From CAZBUB01 sp046546355 (GTDB lineage Bacteria > Desulfobacterota > Desulfovibrionia > Desulfovibrionales > Desulfothermaceae), in contig JBKGXZ010000020.1 in assembly GCA_046546355.1 (NCBI GenBank), positions 1-23,239 of the forward strand: a stretch of 23,239 nucleotides of DNA, written 5' to 3'. The translations under genes and the position numbers were made by a program. Of the stretch, positions 13,693-21,027 are shown in pieces (within the stretch, counting starts at the first letter, position 1; the number at the start of each line of letters is the position of its first letter). The notes beneath the pieces are model-generated. The model saw only the letters and a list, made by a program, of their open reading frames with translations, was not told the origin of the DNA and did not search any database.

Positions 13693-14790
13693 GTGCAGAT
13701 TAAAGTTCTCGTGGTGGATGACACCATATTCTACAGAAAGCTTTTGAGCGACCTGCTCAAAACTCTGCCTGAGGTCCAGGTGGTGGGTACTGCCAATAAC
13801 GGCAAGATCGCCATGTCCAGGATCAGGAGCTTGAAGCCGGATCTGGTGACCCTGGATGTGGAAATGCCGGAAATGAACGGTCTACAGGTACTGCAGGGTA
13901 TCCTGGACGAAGGTTTGCCCACCAATTGCCTCCTGGTCAGCTCCCTGACTCAAAAGGGAGGTGAGCTAACAGTCCAGGCCCTGCAGTTGGGAGCCCTGGA
14001 TTTTATTACCAAGCCCCAGGCAGATGACGCTGAGCAGAGCATGCAGCTCCTGCAAAAGGAGCTGTTTCCCAAGATACGGACCTTTGTCCGGCAAAGGAAG
14101 CTTTGGGGCAAGCCCCCTCAAGGGGCAAAAGTCAAGGAAGTCAGACCTGCTCAGCCTGCAAAGGATCTGGAACAGGTCCTGGCCAAATCAAAGGACCTGG
14201 AGAAAAGGACTGAGAAGTCCCGAGCTGTGGCCATCGGTGTCTCCACCGGGGGGCCCAGCGCCTTGGCTGCTTTGCTGCCGGACCTGCATCCGGAGCTGAA
14301 TGTTCCCTTGTTCGTGGTCCAGCATATGCCCCCTGTATTCACTTCGTCCTTGGCCAAGTCCCTGGACACCAAATGCCCTTTGCAGGTCAAGGAGGCGGAG
14401 AACGGAGAATCAGTACGGCCTAATACTGTGTATATCGCCCCTGGCGGAAAACAGATGAAGGTGGCTGGCGTAGGCCAGTTCCAAGATAAGGTGCTCAGGA
14501 TCACGGAGGATCCTCCGGAGAACAACTGCAAGCCCTCTGTGGACTATCTGCTGCGTTCTGTAGCCAGGGAGTACGGTTCCAGGAGCACTGCGGTGATCAT
14601 GACCGGCATGGGCCAGGATGGCAAGTTGGGCTCTAAGGTCCTTAAGGCCTCGGGGGGAATCTGCCTGGTACAGGACGAGGCCAGCAGTGTGGTCTTCGGC
14701 ATGCCCAAGATGGTTATAGATGCCGGCTTGAGTGATGTAGTGGCTCCTTTACAGCAACTGGCAAAGGAGATCGCCAAAACTGTCTTGTGA
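13693..14790 (+). CDS. cheB: Chemotaxis protein-glutamate methylesterase CheB
   Basis: This response regulator removes methyl groups from (and deamidates) chemoreceptors and is activated by CheA phosphorylation. From the GTG at 13693 (365 residues) the receiver (1-120) has the VVDD acidic pair, phospho-acceptor D55 in TLDVEMPEMNG and K107. A linker (about 140-175) precedes the methylesterase domain, whose catalytic triad is S184 (GVSTGGPSAL), H211 (VQHMPP) and D309 (MTGMGQDG). I prefer 13693 because AGGG (13679-13682) lies 10 nt upstream and the protein then begins just before VLVVDD, as in most CheB. An in-frame GTG at 13669 would add 8 residues but has no ribosome-binding site. The stop overlaps the cheR start, implying coupled translation. 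Confidence 0.95.
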   Translation: MQIKVLVVDDTIFYRKLLSDLLKTLPEVQVVGTANNGKIAMSRIRSLKPDLVTLDVEMPEMNGLQVLQGILDEGLPTNCLLVSSLTQKGGELTVQALQLGALDFITKPQADDAEQSMQLLQKELFPKIRTFVRQRKLWGKPPQGAKVKEVRPAQPAKDLEQVLAKSKDLEKRTEKSRAVAIGVSTGGPSALAALLPDLHPELNVPLFVVQHMPPVFTSSLAKSLDTKCPLQVKEAENGESVRPNTVYIAPGGKQMKVAGVGQFQDKVLRITEDPPENNCKPSVDYLLRSVAREYGSRSTAVIMTGMGQDGKLGSKVLKASGGICLVQDEASSVVFGMPKMVIDAGLSDVVAPLQQLAKEIAKTVL

Positions 14791-16058
14791 ATCAGCTAGA
14801 AAACCCCGCGGCATACAAGTCCGTTAGCCCCATGCCAGAATTAAGCATCAGCAATCAAGAGATCCAGACCTTAGCCAGATATATCTATCAGATCTCAGGC
14901 ATAGATCTGGATGAGCAAAAAGGCTACCTGATTCAGACCAGGCTCAAGCCGCTGCTCATCTCCCTAGGCCTGCAGAGCTACCAGGAGCTCTATTCCCAGG
15001 CCAAGGTAGACAGGAGCGGGGAGCTGGAGAAGAAGATCATCGATGCCATATCCACCCAGGAAACCCTTTTCTTCCGAGACAATGCCCCTTTTGACTTGTT
15101 CAAGTTCAGGATACTGCCTGATCTCATAGACAGCAAACAGGAGGCCTCGGGCAAAACCAGGATCAACATCTGGAGCGCCGCCTGCTCCACCGGGCAGGAA
15201 GTCTATAGCATCGCTATTTCCATCCTGCAGGTGATCCAGGATCTGAAAAATTTTGAGATTGACATCCTGGGCACGGACATCTCGGAGCAGGCCCTGGCCC
15301 AGGCCAGCTACGGCAAGTACAACACCTTCGAGATAGAACGCGGGCTGCCCAAGACCATCCTGAACAAGTACTTCAACCCCCTGCCTGACGGCTGGAGGAT
15401 CAAGGATGAAGTCCGCAGCATGGTCAGATTCCAGAAGCTAAACCTGATGCATGATTTTTCCCGCTTGGGCAAGTTTGATGTCATCTTCTGCCGCAACGTG
15501 GCTATCTATTTCAGCCATCAGGACAAGGTCAAGCTCTTTTCCAGACTGGCCCGGGCCTTGCAGCCGCAGGGCTATCTGCTGCTGGGGGGCTCCGAATCAC
15601 TTAGCCGGGATATTGCTCCCCAGCTCGAGAGTAAGCGCTATCTGCGGGCCACTTACTACCACCTGCGTCAGGAGCAGCAGGCCAAGGCCCAGTCAGCCCA
15701 GACTCAGCCCACTAAGCAGCAACAAGCAAACACCCAGGGAGGTCAGGTCTGGAGTCAGCACAAGCCCAAGCAGCCTGCGCTGCAGAAGCAGTCAACCCAG
15801 GACAGGCCGGCCCCTGAAAAGAGGGCAGGGCCTACGCCCCAGAAACAGGCTCCAGAACCTGAGCCAGCTCCAGCCCCTCGATCACGGCAGCAGGCGCAGG
15901 CCAAGAATCCAGCAGGGGAGAAAAGGCTCCTGGACAGATTCAGCAAATCAGGGAGCAGCTCTGGAACCAAGCCAGGCCTTGGCGACAAACAGAAGGGCTC
16001 CTCAAGCAAGACACTCCTGCAGCGTTTGGCAGAGAATAAAAAGGACAGAAAGAAGTAA
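14787..16058 (+). CDS. cheR: Chemoreceptor methyltransferase CheR with long C-terminal tail
   Basis: This SAM-dependent enzyme methylates glutamates of chemoreceptors. The N-terminal helical domain (about 18-90) is followed by the Rossmann methyltransferase domain (about 95-293). Landmarks are STQETLFFRD (89-98), the SAM-binding IWSAACSTGQEVYS (128-141), LGTDIS (161-166), FCRNVAIYF (234-242) and LLLGGSESL. Family members more often have TNET and GEE, so Gln replaces Asn and Glu at two places. Residues 295-423 form a Gln/Pro/Lys-rich low-complexity extension ending in a basic segment; classical CheR has no such tail. The GTG start shares four bases (GTGA) with the cheB stop. An ATG at 14832 is possible but lacks a ribosome-binding site. 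It is the last gene of the plus-strand chemosensory run. Confidence 0.95.
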   Translation: MNQLENPAAYKSVSPMPELSISNQEIQTLARYIYQISGIDLDEQKGYLIQTRLKPLLISLGLQSYQELYSQAKVDRSGELEKKIIDAISTQETLFFRDNAPFDLFKFRILPDLIDSKQEASGKTRINIWSAACSTGQEVYSIAISILQVIQDLKNFEIDILGTDISEQALAQASYGKYNTFEIERGLPKTILNKYFNPLPDGWRIKDEVRSMVRFQKLNLMHDFSRLGKFDVIFCRNVAIYFSHQDKVKLFSRLARALQPQGYLLLGGSESLSRDIAPQLESKRYLRATYYHLRQEQQAKAQSAQTQPTKQQQANTQGGQVWSQHKPKQPALQKQSTQDRPAPEKRAGPTPQKQAPEPEPAPAPRSRQQAQAKNPAGEKRLLDRFSKSGSSSGTKPGLGDKQKGSSSKTLLQRLAENKKDRKK

Positions 16059-16071
16059 GGACCTTCCCGGC

Positions 16072-16470
16072 TTACTCTATCAGCTCCATCAGCCTGAGCT
16101 CCTGCAGGAGCTTTTCCTTTTGCAGGGGTTTTACCAGGTAAGAGGTGGCCGCACCTTTGAAAAAGGCCAGGTTCACGTTTTTGATGTCCCCCAGGGCGGT
16201 GGTCATCAGCACCTTGACTTCCTTGCCGTAGCGCAGGTCACGTTCGTCCTCGAGGTCCCGGATCCGCTGCAGGGCCTGGTGTCCGTCCATAACCGGCATC
16301 ATAATGTCCAGGCAGATCAAGGAATAAGGCCGGCCTTCATCCAGGGCCTGCTTGAAGGCCTCTACTGCCTCCTCTCCGTTGACCGCAACATCGCATTCCC
16401 CATATTCAGCAAGGATGGTCTGCATGATTTTGCGGCTGTAAAAGTCGTCCTCCACGATCAATGTACGCAT
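16072..16470 (-). CDS. Single-domain response regulator (CheY-like)
   Basis: The 132-residue protein is a lone receiver domain. The acidic pair is D8/D9 (IVEDD), the phospho-acceptor D55 (ICLDIMMPVMDG), with T90/T91 and K114 (LVKPL). Without an output domain it may work like CheY on a partner protein, or serve as a phosphate sink. I chose the ATG at 16470 because AGGAG lies 5 nt upstream and IVEDD begins at once; a TTG at 16512 would add 14 residues without a ribosome-binding site. It converges on cheR with a 13-nt gap, so it belongs physically to the chemosensory island but is transcribed separately, perhaps together with the kinase gene 80 bp upstream. It is the only free-standing receiver here and so the natural diffusible output for the CheA, which is inference. 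Confidence 0.92.
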   Translation of the reverse strand: MRTLIVEDDFYSRKIMQTILAEYGECDVAVNGEEAVEAFKQALDEGRPYSLICLDIMMPVMDGHQALQRIRDLEDERDLRYGKEVKVLMTTALGDIKNVNLAFFKGAATSYLVKPLQKEKLLQELRLMELIE

Positions 16471-16550
16471 AAGGTCTCCTGACTCCGCTTGTTTGTTCTC
16501 CAGCTGCAGCAAAAAGGCTGCGGGTCAAAAAACGCATGGGAATCCGGGTC

Positions 16551-18155
16551 TTACTCCTCCGGGCAATACTCAGTTTTCAGCCTTATCCTGTACAAAACCT
16601 GCATCAGGACTTCCTCCTGGGACCTGCTGGTGTCCAGCTCGACCACCTGTCCCGGATCCATCTCGCTCAAGGGCTGGAAATCTTGCTTCTGCCTCTGGTA
16701 GACGTCCCAAGTCCCGTCCGAGACCTGATGCTGCTCCTGCTGCCTGCGGCGCATCCTGTCCTGGATCACCCTTTCCGGGCAGGTGCAGTATATCACGAAC
16801 AAGCTGCAATTCTGGTCCCTGGCCAGCTGACGGGCATCTAGCCTGGGCCTTTGCCTTAGGAACGTGGCATCCAGCATAACGGCACGGCCCTGGTTCAGCA
16901 GGGCTTCGGCCTGGTTCAGCATCCTGGAATAGACTTGCTCTGTGATCTCCGGGCTGTACAGGCCCTGGCCGTATTCCGCAGGGCTGGGAGTCTGGGCTGA
17001 AAGTCCCTGGAGCTCTTTGCGCAGCACATCGCTTCTTAAAAGCTCTGCGCCCAGCAGGGGGGAGAGGAGCTGGGCCAGATGGCTCTTGCCGCTGCCGGTT
17101 AAGCCGCAGCAAAGGATCAGGGTCTTTTTCTCTAGCCTGCAGGCATAGCTGAAGGACTGCTCAAAGCTCTGCCGGGCGCTGTGCAGGAGCTTTTGGTATC
17201 CTTCCTGGCCAGGATCCATTTCCTGCAAATGAAAGCTTTGCACCTTACCCCGGGTAAAGGCATAGTAGCACTTATAGAAAATGCTCAGCTGCGGCAGTTG
17301 TGGATCCTGGCTCTGTTCCGCATAAGAAATCATGAGCTCCTGGGCCAGAGCCCCATGCCCTGCCAGCTCCATATCCATGGCCAGAAAGGCGATTTCAGCT
17401 GCCACATCAATATATCTGAACCTGGAATTGAACTCAATACAGTCAAAGGCCAGTATTTTATCCCCGGGCTCAATACAGACATGCTCGCAGCGCAGATCGC
17501 CGTGAGCTTCCCTGATCCTGCCCTGGGCCTTTCTTTGCAGCAGCAGCTGCCTATGGTTCTTTATAAAACTATAGCTGTAGCACTTGATGAACCTGTACCA
17601 GGCACCAGGGATAGTCCAGTCCAGGAACGGCCTGGTCTGCTCGAAGTTCTCGGTATGATTGCTGCGGATCACAGTTGGGCTGCCCAGCTCAGCTATTTCA
17701 CCGCTGCAGCAAGCCTCCAGGTGGAAAGCCACTAGCCTGCGGGCCAGCAAATCCAAAAGATGCTTATCCACCCGACCTTGCTGCAACAGACTATCCAGCA
17801 TATGCTCAGGATTCAGTCTGCGCATCTGGACCGCATATTCCACGGCTTCCTCGTGCTCCAGGCCGCCCAGACGCAGATTACCGTGGCTGTCGCGCAGCAA
17901 AGCCCAGAGCCCCAGATATACATCAGGGGCCAGACGCCGGTTGAGCCGGATTTCTTCCGCGCAGTAGAGCCTTCTCTTGTTTAGGCTGGAGAAGTCCAGG
18001 AAGCCGAAGTTCACCGGCTTTTTGACCTTGAATACATATTCCCCGGCCAGAAAGACCCAGGAGGCATGGGTCTCGATCAGCTCCACCTGCCTGGGCCGGT
18101 GGGGATAATTTCCTGGCTGCAGGAAAAATTGCACGAGACTGTCTTGGTGAAGCAT
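16551..18155 (-). CDS. Fused phosphotransferase-like/P-loop kinase, unknown substrate
   Basis: The 534-residue protein fuses two domains. The N-terminal part (about 1-330) resembles aminoglycoside-phosphotransferase/kinase-like folds: VFKVKKPV (40-47) for the ATP lysine, HGDLRCEH (218-225) as catalytic loop and AFDCIEFNSRFRYID (236-250) as metal-binding block. The C-terminal part (about 343-530) is a P-loop kinase with GLTGSGKS (351-358) as Walker A and a LDAT block near 428-431. The pairing matches the COG2187/COG0645 type as I remember it; the substrate is unknown. I chose the ATG at 18155, which has AAGG about 7 nt upstream. A TTG at 18239 would extend it across the gap to the divergent amidohydrolase gene and is unlikely. 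Calling it an antibiotic-resistance enzyme would be unjustified. Confidence 0.85.
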   Translation of the reverse strand: MLHQDSLVQFFLQPGNYPHRPRQVELIETHASWVFLAGEYVFKVKKPVNFGFLDFSSLNKRRLYCAEEIRLNRRLAPDVYLGLWALLRDSHGNLRLGGLEHEEAVEYAVQMRRLNPEHMLDSLLQQGRVDKHLLDLLARRLVAFHLEACCSGEIAELGSPTVIRSNHTENFEQTRPFLDWTIPGAWYRFIKCYSYSFIKNHRQLLLQRKAQGRIREAHGDLRCEHVCIEPGDKILAFDCIEFNSRFRYIDVAAEIAFLAMDMELAGHGALAQELMISYAEQSQDPQLPQLSIFYKCYYAFTRGKVQSFHLQEMDPGQEGYQKLLHSARQSFEQSFSYACRLEKKTLILCCGLTGSGKSHLAQLLSPLLGAELLRSDVLRKELQGLSAQTPSPAEYGQGLYSPEITEQVYSRMLNQAEALLNQGRAVMLDATFLRQRPRLDARQLARDQNCSLFVIYCTCPERVIQDRMRRRQQEQHQVSDGTWDVYQRQKQDFQPLSEMDPGQVVELDTSRSQEEVLMQVLYRIRLKTEYCPEE

Positions 18156-18259
18156 CACAGGGCCTTTTTTTGAAACACTTGCATTGTACCTGGGCTTCAT
18201 TGCTTGTATATGTGTATAGCTTTCTAAGCCACAGTTCAAGCTTGAAAAAGGAGAGCAGC

Positions 18260-19021
18260 ATGCGATTCCCAGTCATAGATGCCCACGCCCATTGCGGCAG
18301 GCAGGATAAAACTAGGCAGCAGGAATTCTCCGACTATCGAGAGCTGGCTCAGGACACACCAATTGAGCAAGTTATCATGTTCGCTCCGGTGCAGGAGATC
18401 TACGATCGCTTCGATCCGGGATTCCAGGACAATGATTCCTGGCGAGAAAGCCGCAGGCAGGCCAACCAGTACATCTTGCAGCTCCAGGGGCAAAGTCCGG
18501 AAGTCATCCCCTTTTTCTTCGTCTGGAACGATTTTGACCTCCAGGGCCTGGATGCCGAATTCCAGGGCATCAAATGGCACAGGCATGCTGACGAGCCTGT
18601 GTATAACTATCAACATCCTTCCTGCAGGGAGTTCCTGCAGGAGATAGCCAGGAGGAACCTGCCGGTGCTCCTGGAGGAGGAGTTTGAAAACACTTTGTTT
18701 TTCATTCAGGAACTGGCCCCTGAGGTCAGGGTCATAATCCCCCACCTGGGAGGGCTGAACGGGGGCTTCACCAGTCTGGCCCAGGCAGGTATCTGGGATC
18801 TGGACCGGGTCTATGCGGACACCAGTCTGGCTGGAGCAGGGGAGATCCGGGCCTATATGCAGCGCTTTGGTACAAAGCGTATCTTCTTCGGCTCTGATTT
18901 CCCTTTTGGGCATCCTGCCAGAGAACTGCGCAAGATACAGAACCTGGGCCTGGAGCAGGAAACCCTGCAAGCTGTCTGCAGGGATAATATCCTGAACCTG
19001 CTAGCTGCCAATCGGTCCTAA
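18260..19021 (+). CDS. Amidohydrolase-2 family metal-dependent hydrolase
   Basis: The 253-residue protein looks like a TIM-barrel hydrolase of the amidohydrolase-2 family (PF04909), which includes decarboxylases and lactonases. The N-terminal metal motif is IDAHAH (H9, H11). A later HLGG block (about residue 172) and FFGSDFPFGHP (about 210-220), with its conserved Asp, complete the typical set. It is shorter than many members (about 280-330). The ATG at 18260 is preceded by AAAGGAG with GGAG ending 6 nt upstream; the frame runs back to 18170 but that part is not conserved-looking and overlaps the promoter region. It is divergent from the kinase gene and convergent with dctM, with repeat copy B between. 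The substrate cannot be told from sequence; proximity to a TRAP transporter hints at an organic acid or its derivative. Confidence 0.85.
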   Translation: MRFPVIDAHAHCGRQDKTRQQEFSDYRELAQDTPIEQVIMFAPVQEIYDRFDPGFQDNDSWRESRRQANQYILQLQGQSPEVIPFFFVWNDFDLQGLDAEFQGIKWHRHADEPVYNYQHPSCREFLQEIARRNLPVLLEEEFENTLFFIQELAPEVRVIIPHLGGLNGGFTSLAQAGIWDLDRVYADTSLAGAGEIRAYMQRFGTKRIFFGSDFPFGHPARELRKIQNLGLEQETLQAVCRDNILNLLAANRS

Positions 19022-19034
19022 AGGTAACTTTTCA

Positions 19035-19118
19035 ATACTAATGATATCAATATTGCCACGGGCAGAAGTTCGACCGGCGATCGCCCTTTTTGGAGAAAGC
19101 TGTTGCTGGAGATCCAGT
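19035..19118. repeat. Mosaic intergenic repeat, copy B (core + module 2)
   Basis: This copy matches 377-460 of copy A at about 73 of 84 positions and begins with the shared 18-bp core. It lacks the hexamer-rich module 1 present in copies A and C. It fills most of the 113-bp gap between the convergent amidohydrolase and dctM genes, ending 16 nt after the dctM stop, almost the same distance as copy A from dnaA. Inside it GGGC (19060-19063) and GCCC (19083-19086) flank the GC-rich centre and a T-run follows (19087-19091), so it might act as a weak plus-strand terminator. Confidence 0.8.
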
Positions 19119-19134
19119 TTTCTATGCCAAAGCC

Positions 19135-20436
19135 CTAAAACAGTCCGGGCAGGAACAGGGCCAGGCCAGGGAAGGCTATGAGCAGGGCTATACAGGCTAT
19201 TATCGCTCCCAGGTAGGGCCAGGCACCCTGGAAGATAGTGGTCACAGGCACATCCTTGACCGTGCCTGCCACCACGTAGATGTTGGCCCCCACAGGGGGT
19301 GTGATGACACCCATGCCCACCACCAAAACGATGATCACTCCGAACCAGACGGGATCGTATCCCAGTTGCTGTACTACTGGATAGAAAATAGGGATGGTTA
19401 GCAGGATCAGGGCCAGGGCGTCTATGAACAGACCCAGTAACAGGTAAATAAAAAGAATCATAACCAGAATGGCCACTGGGGGCAGGGGCAGCCCTGCAGC
19501 CCAGGTCGCCATCAGGGTGGGCAGCTTGGTCACGGCCAAAAACCTGCCGAAGATCGAGGCCCCGGCTACCAGGAACATGATCATGGCTGAAATCCGGATC
19601 GCGTCGCGCAGGGAGTTCAGGAAACCCTGCCAGCTCAGCTGTCTTCTGAGCAAAGCCACAAACAAAGTGGCAGCAGCCCCAACTGCACCTGCTTCTGTTG
19701 GGGTGAACAGGCCAGCGAACAATCCTCCGATCACAGCCACAAAGATCAGGACTACCTCCACGCCACCGCTCAGTACAGCCGTTAGCTTCTCCCGCAGGCT
19801 TACCTTGGGGCCTGCAGGGGCCAGGCCTGGACTTCTGCTGGCCCAGACATAGGTAACCAGCATGAATAGAAAGCTGAGCAGGATTCCGGGCACTATTCCG
19901 GCCAGGAAAAGCTCGGAAATGGACTCACCAGTGGCAATGCCGTAGAGGATAAAGATCACGCTGGGCGGGATCATGACCCCCAGAATACCTGATGAGGCTA
20001 CCACAGCAGTGGCCAGGGAGGGATTGTAGTGGTACCTCTTCATCTCTGGGACGGCTATGGCACTCATGGTAGCGGCAGTGGCAGTGGTGGAGCCACAGAT
20101 GGCCCCGAATGCGGTGCTGGCCCCGATAGTGGCCAGGGCCAGGCCTGCAGGCAGATTGCCCATAACTTTATACACCGCATCGTAGATCCTGGAGCTGATG
20201 CCGGCATGGAAGGCAATAAAACCCATCCAGACAAACAAGGGGACGACTATCAAGGAATAGGAGGCGAAGGTATTGTACATGGTGGAAGCGGCAATGGACA
20301 GGGCTGCATTCGTGGAGGTCAAAAATGCGTAGCCTGCAAAGCCTACTACAAGCATCACATAGGCCACAGGCATGCGCAGCAGAATTAGCAAAAAGACCAG
20401 GAAGATACCCAGCAGGCCTGTTTCTACTGCACTCAA
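19135..20436 (-). CDS. dctM: TRAP transporter large permease subunit (DctM)
   Basis: This inner-membrane protein of 433 residues (family usually 425-430) carries the ion-driven transport channel of a tripartite ATP-independent periplasmic transporter. About a dozen hydrophobic segments are visible. Family blocks include GAICGSTTATAATMSAIAVP (about 112-131), MIPPSVIFILYG (about 155-166), FTPTEAGAVGA and VITPPVGANIYV near the C-terminus. The start is a TTG whose last two bases overlap the dctQ stop (TTGA). It is strongly supported by AAAGGAGG 9 nt upstream. It is the last gene of the tetR-dctP-dctQ-dctM run and stops 16 nt before repeat copy B. The substrate is set by DctP and is unknown. Confidence 0.95.
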   Translation of the reverse strand: MSAVETGLLGIFLVFLLILLRMPVAYVMLVVGFAGYAFLTSTNAALSIAASTMYNTFASYSLIVVPLFVWMGFIAFHAGISSRIYDAVYKVMGNLPAGLALATIGASTAFGAICGSTTATAATMSAIAVPEMKRYHYNPSLATAVVASSGILGVMIPPSVIFILYGIATGESISELFLAGIVPGILLSFLFMLVTYVWASRSPGLAPAGPKVSLREKLTAVLSGGVEVVLIFVAVIGGLFAGLFTPTEAGAVGAAATLFVALLRRQLSWQGFLNSLRDAIRISAMIMFLVAGASIFGRFLAVTKLPTLMATWAAGLPLPPVAILVMILFIYLLLGLFIDALALILLTIPIFYPVVQQLGYDPVWFGVIIVLVVGMGVITPPVGANIYVVAGTVKDVPVTTIFQGAWPYLGAIIACIALLIAFPGLALFLPGLF

Positions 20437-20930
20437 TTCTTCTTGCCTCCTTTAAGCAAGGCCAGCAGCGCATGAATGAGCTCCAGGAAGGAAACCAGGG
20501 CCAGCACGCTCAGACCAAAGCCTGCTAGGAAATATACTGGATACAGGGGGATGTCCAGAGACGTGGTGCTTAATCCCCGACTGTAAACCTTGGCTGTATA
20601 CTTGAATATGCCCCAGGAGATGTAGCCTAGGAATAAGCTGGAGATCAAATTCGTTAAGAAATCGCTTATAGCCCTGTTTAAGGGTTTCATCCTCTCCACC
20701 AGGAAGGTCATGGCCACATGGCTCTTGAGCACAGCGCAATGGGCCACGCCAAGGGAAAGCAGCACTGCCCCCAGGATCTCTACCATCTCGTAGCTTCCGG
20801 TAACAGGCCGCCAGACTGCCCTGAGCAGGATATTGCCCACAATTATCAGCATGACCAGCACCAGGGCAACCTGGGCCAGCTGGGAGAACCTCAAGGCCAG
20901 CTTATGGATCGCGTTTTCCAGGTGTAACAT
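20433..20930 (-). CDS. dctQ: TRAP transporter small permease subunit (DctQ)
   Basis: The 165-residue membrane protein has about four hydrophobic segments (near 20-37, 50-67, 90-108 and 130-155), the usual DctQ layout, with the conserved polar loop RPVTGSYEMVE after the first and IPLYPVYF before the last. DctQ partners DctM in the membrane complex. I chose the ATG at 20930, with a weak AAGG (20940-20943) 9 nt upstream. A GTG at 20981 would add 17 residues but lies among hairpins and has no ribosome-binding site. The stop overlaps the dctM start. The upstream AGGC is paired with GCCT just before the ATG in a small hairpin, which may limit translation. Confidence 0.9.
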   Translation of the reverse strand: MLHLENAIHKLALRFSQLAQVALVLVMLIIVGNILLRAVWRPVTGSYEMVEILGAVLLSLGVAHCAVLKSHVAMTFLVERMKPLNRAISDFLTNLISSLFLGYISWGIFKYTAKVYSRGLSTTSLDIPLYPVYFLAGFGLSVLALVSFLELIHALLALLKGGKKN

Positions 20931-21022
20931 AGGCAATAGCCTTGTTATTACGAATGATCTTAACCCCAAAAAGGGTTGCACATATCTAGCCCTGGGCTAG
21001 TTATATGCAGCCCTTGCAGGGC
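20931..21022 (-). promoter_or_regulatory. Chain of four hairpins between dctP and dctQ
   Basis: Four perfect or near-perfect inverted repeats occupy the 97-bp gap. They are GCCCT/AGGGC (21010-21022), CTAGCCC-T-GGGCTAG (20986-21000), AACCC/GGGTT around CAAAAA (20962-20977), and AGGC-AATA-GCCT (20931-20942), which covers the dctQ ribosome-binding site. None is followed by a U-run in the direction of the operon, so they are not classical terminators. Such stems after a binding-protein gene often protect the 3' end of its message or reduce read-through to the permease genes; that role is inference. Confidence 0.5.
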
Positions 21023-21027
21023 AAAGA

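Noticed and set aside
18156..18239. N-terminal extension of the fused kinase from TTG 18239
   Set aside because: No ribosome-binding site, and it would cover the intergenic gap with the divergent amidohydrolase gene.
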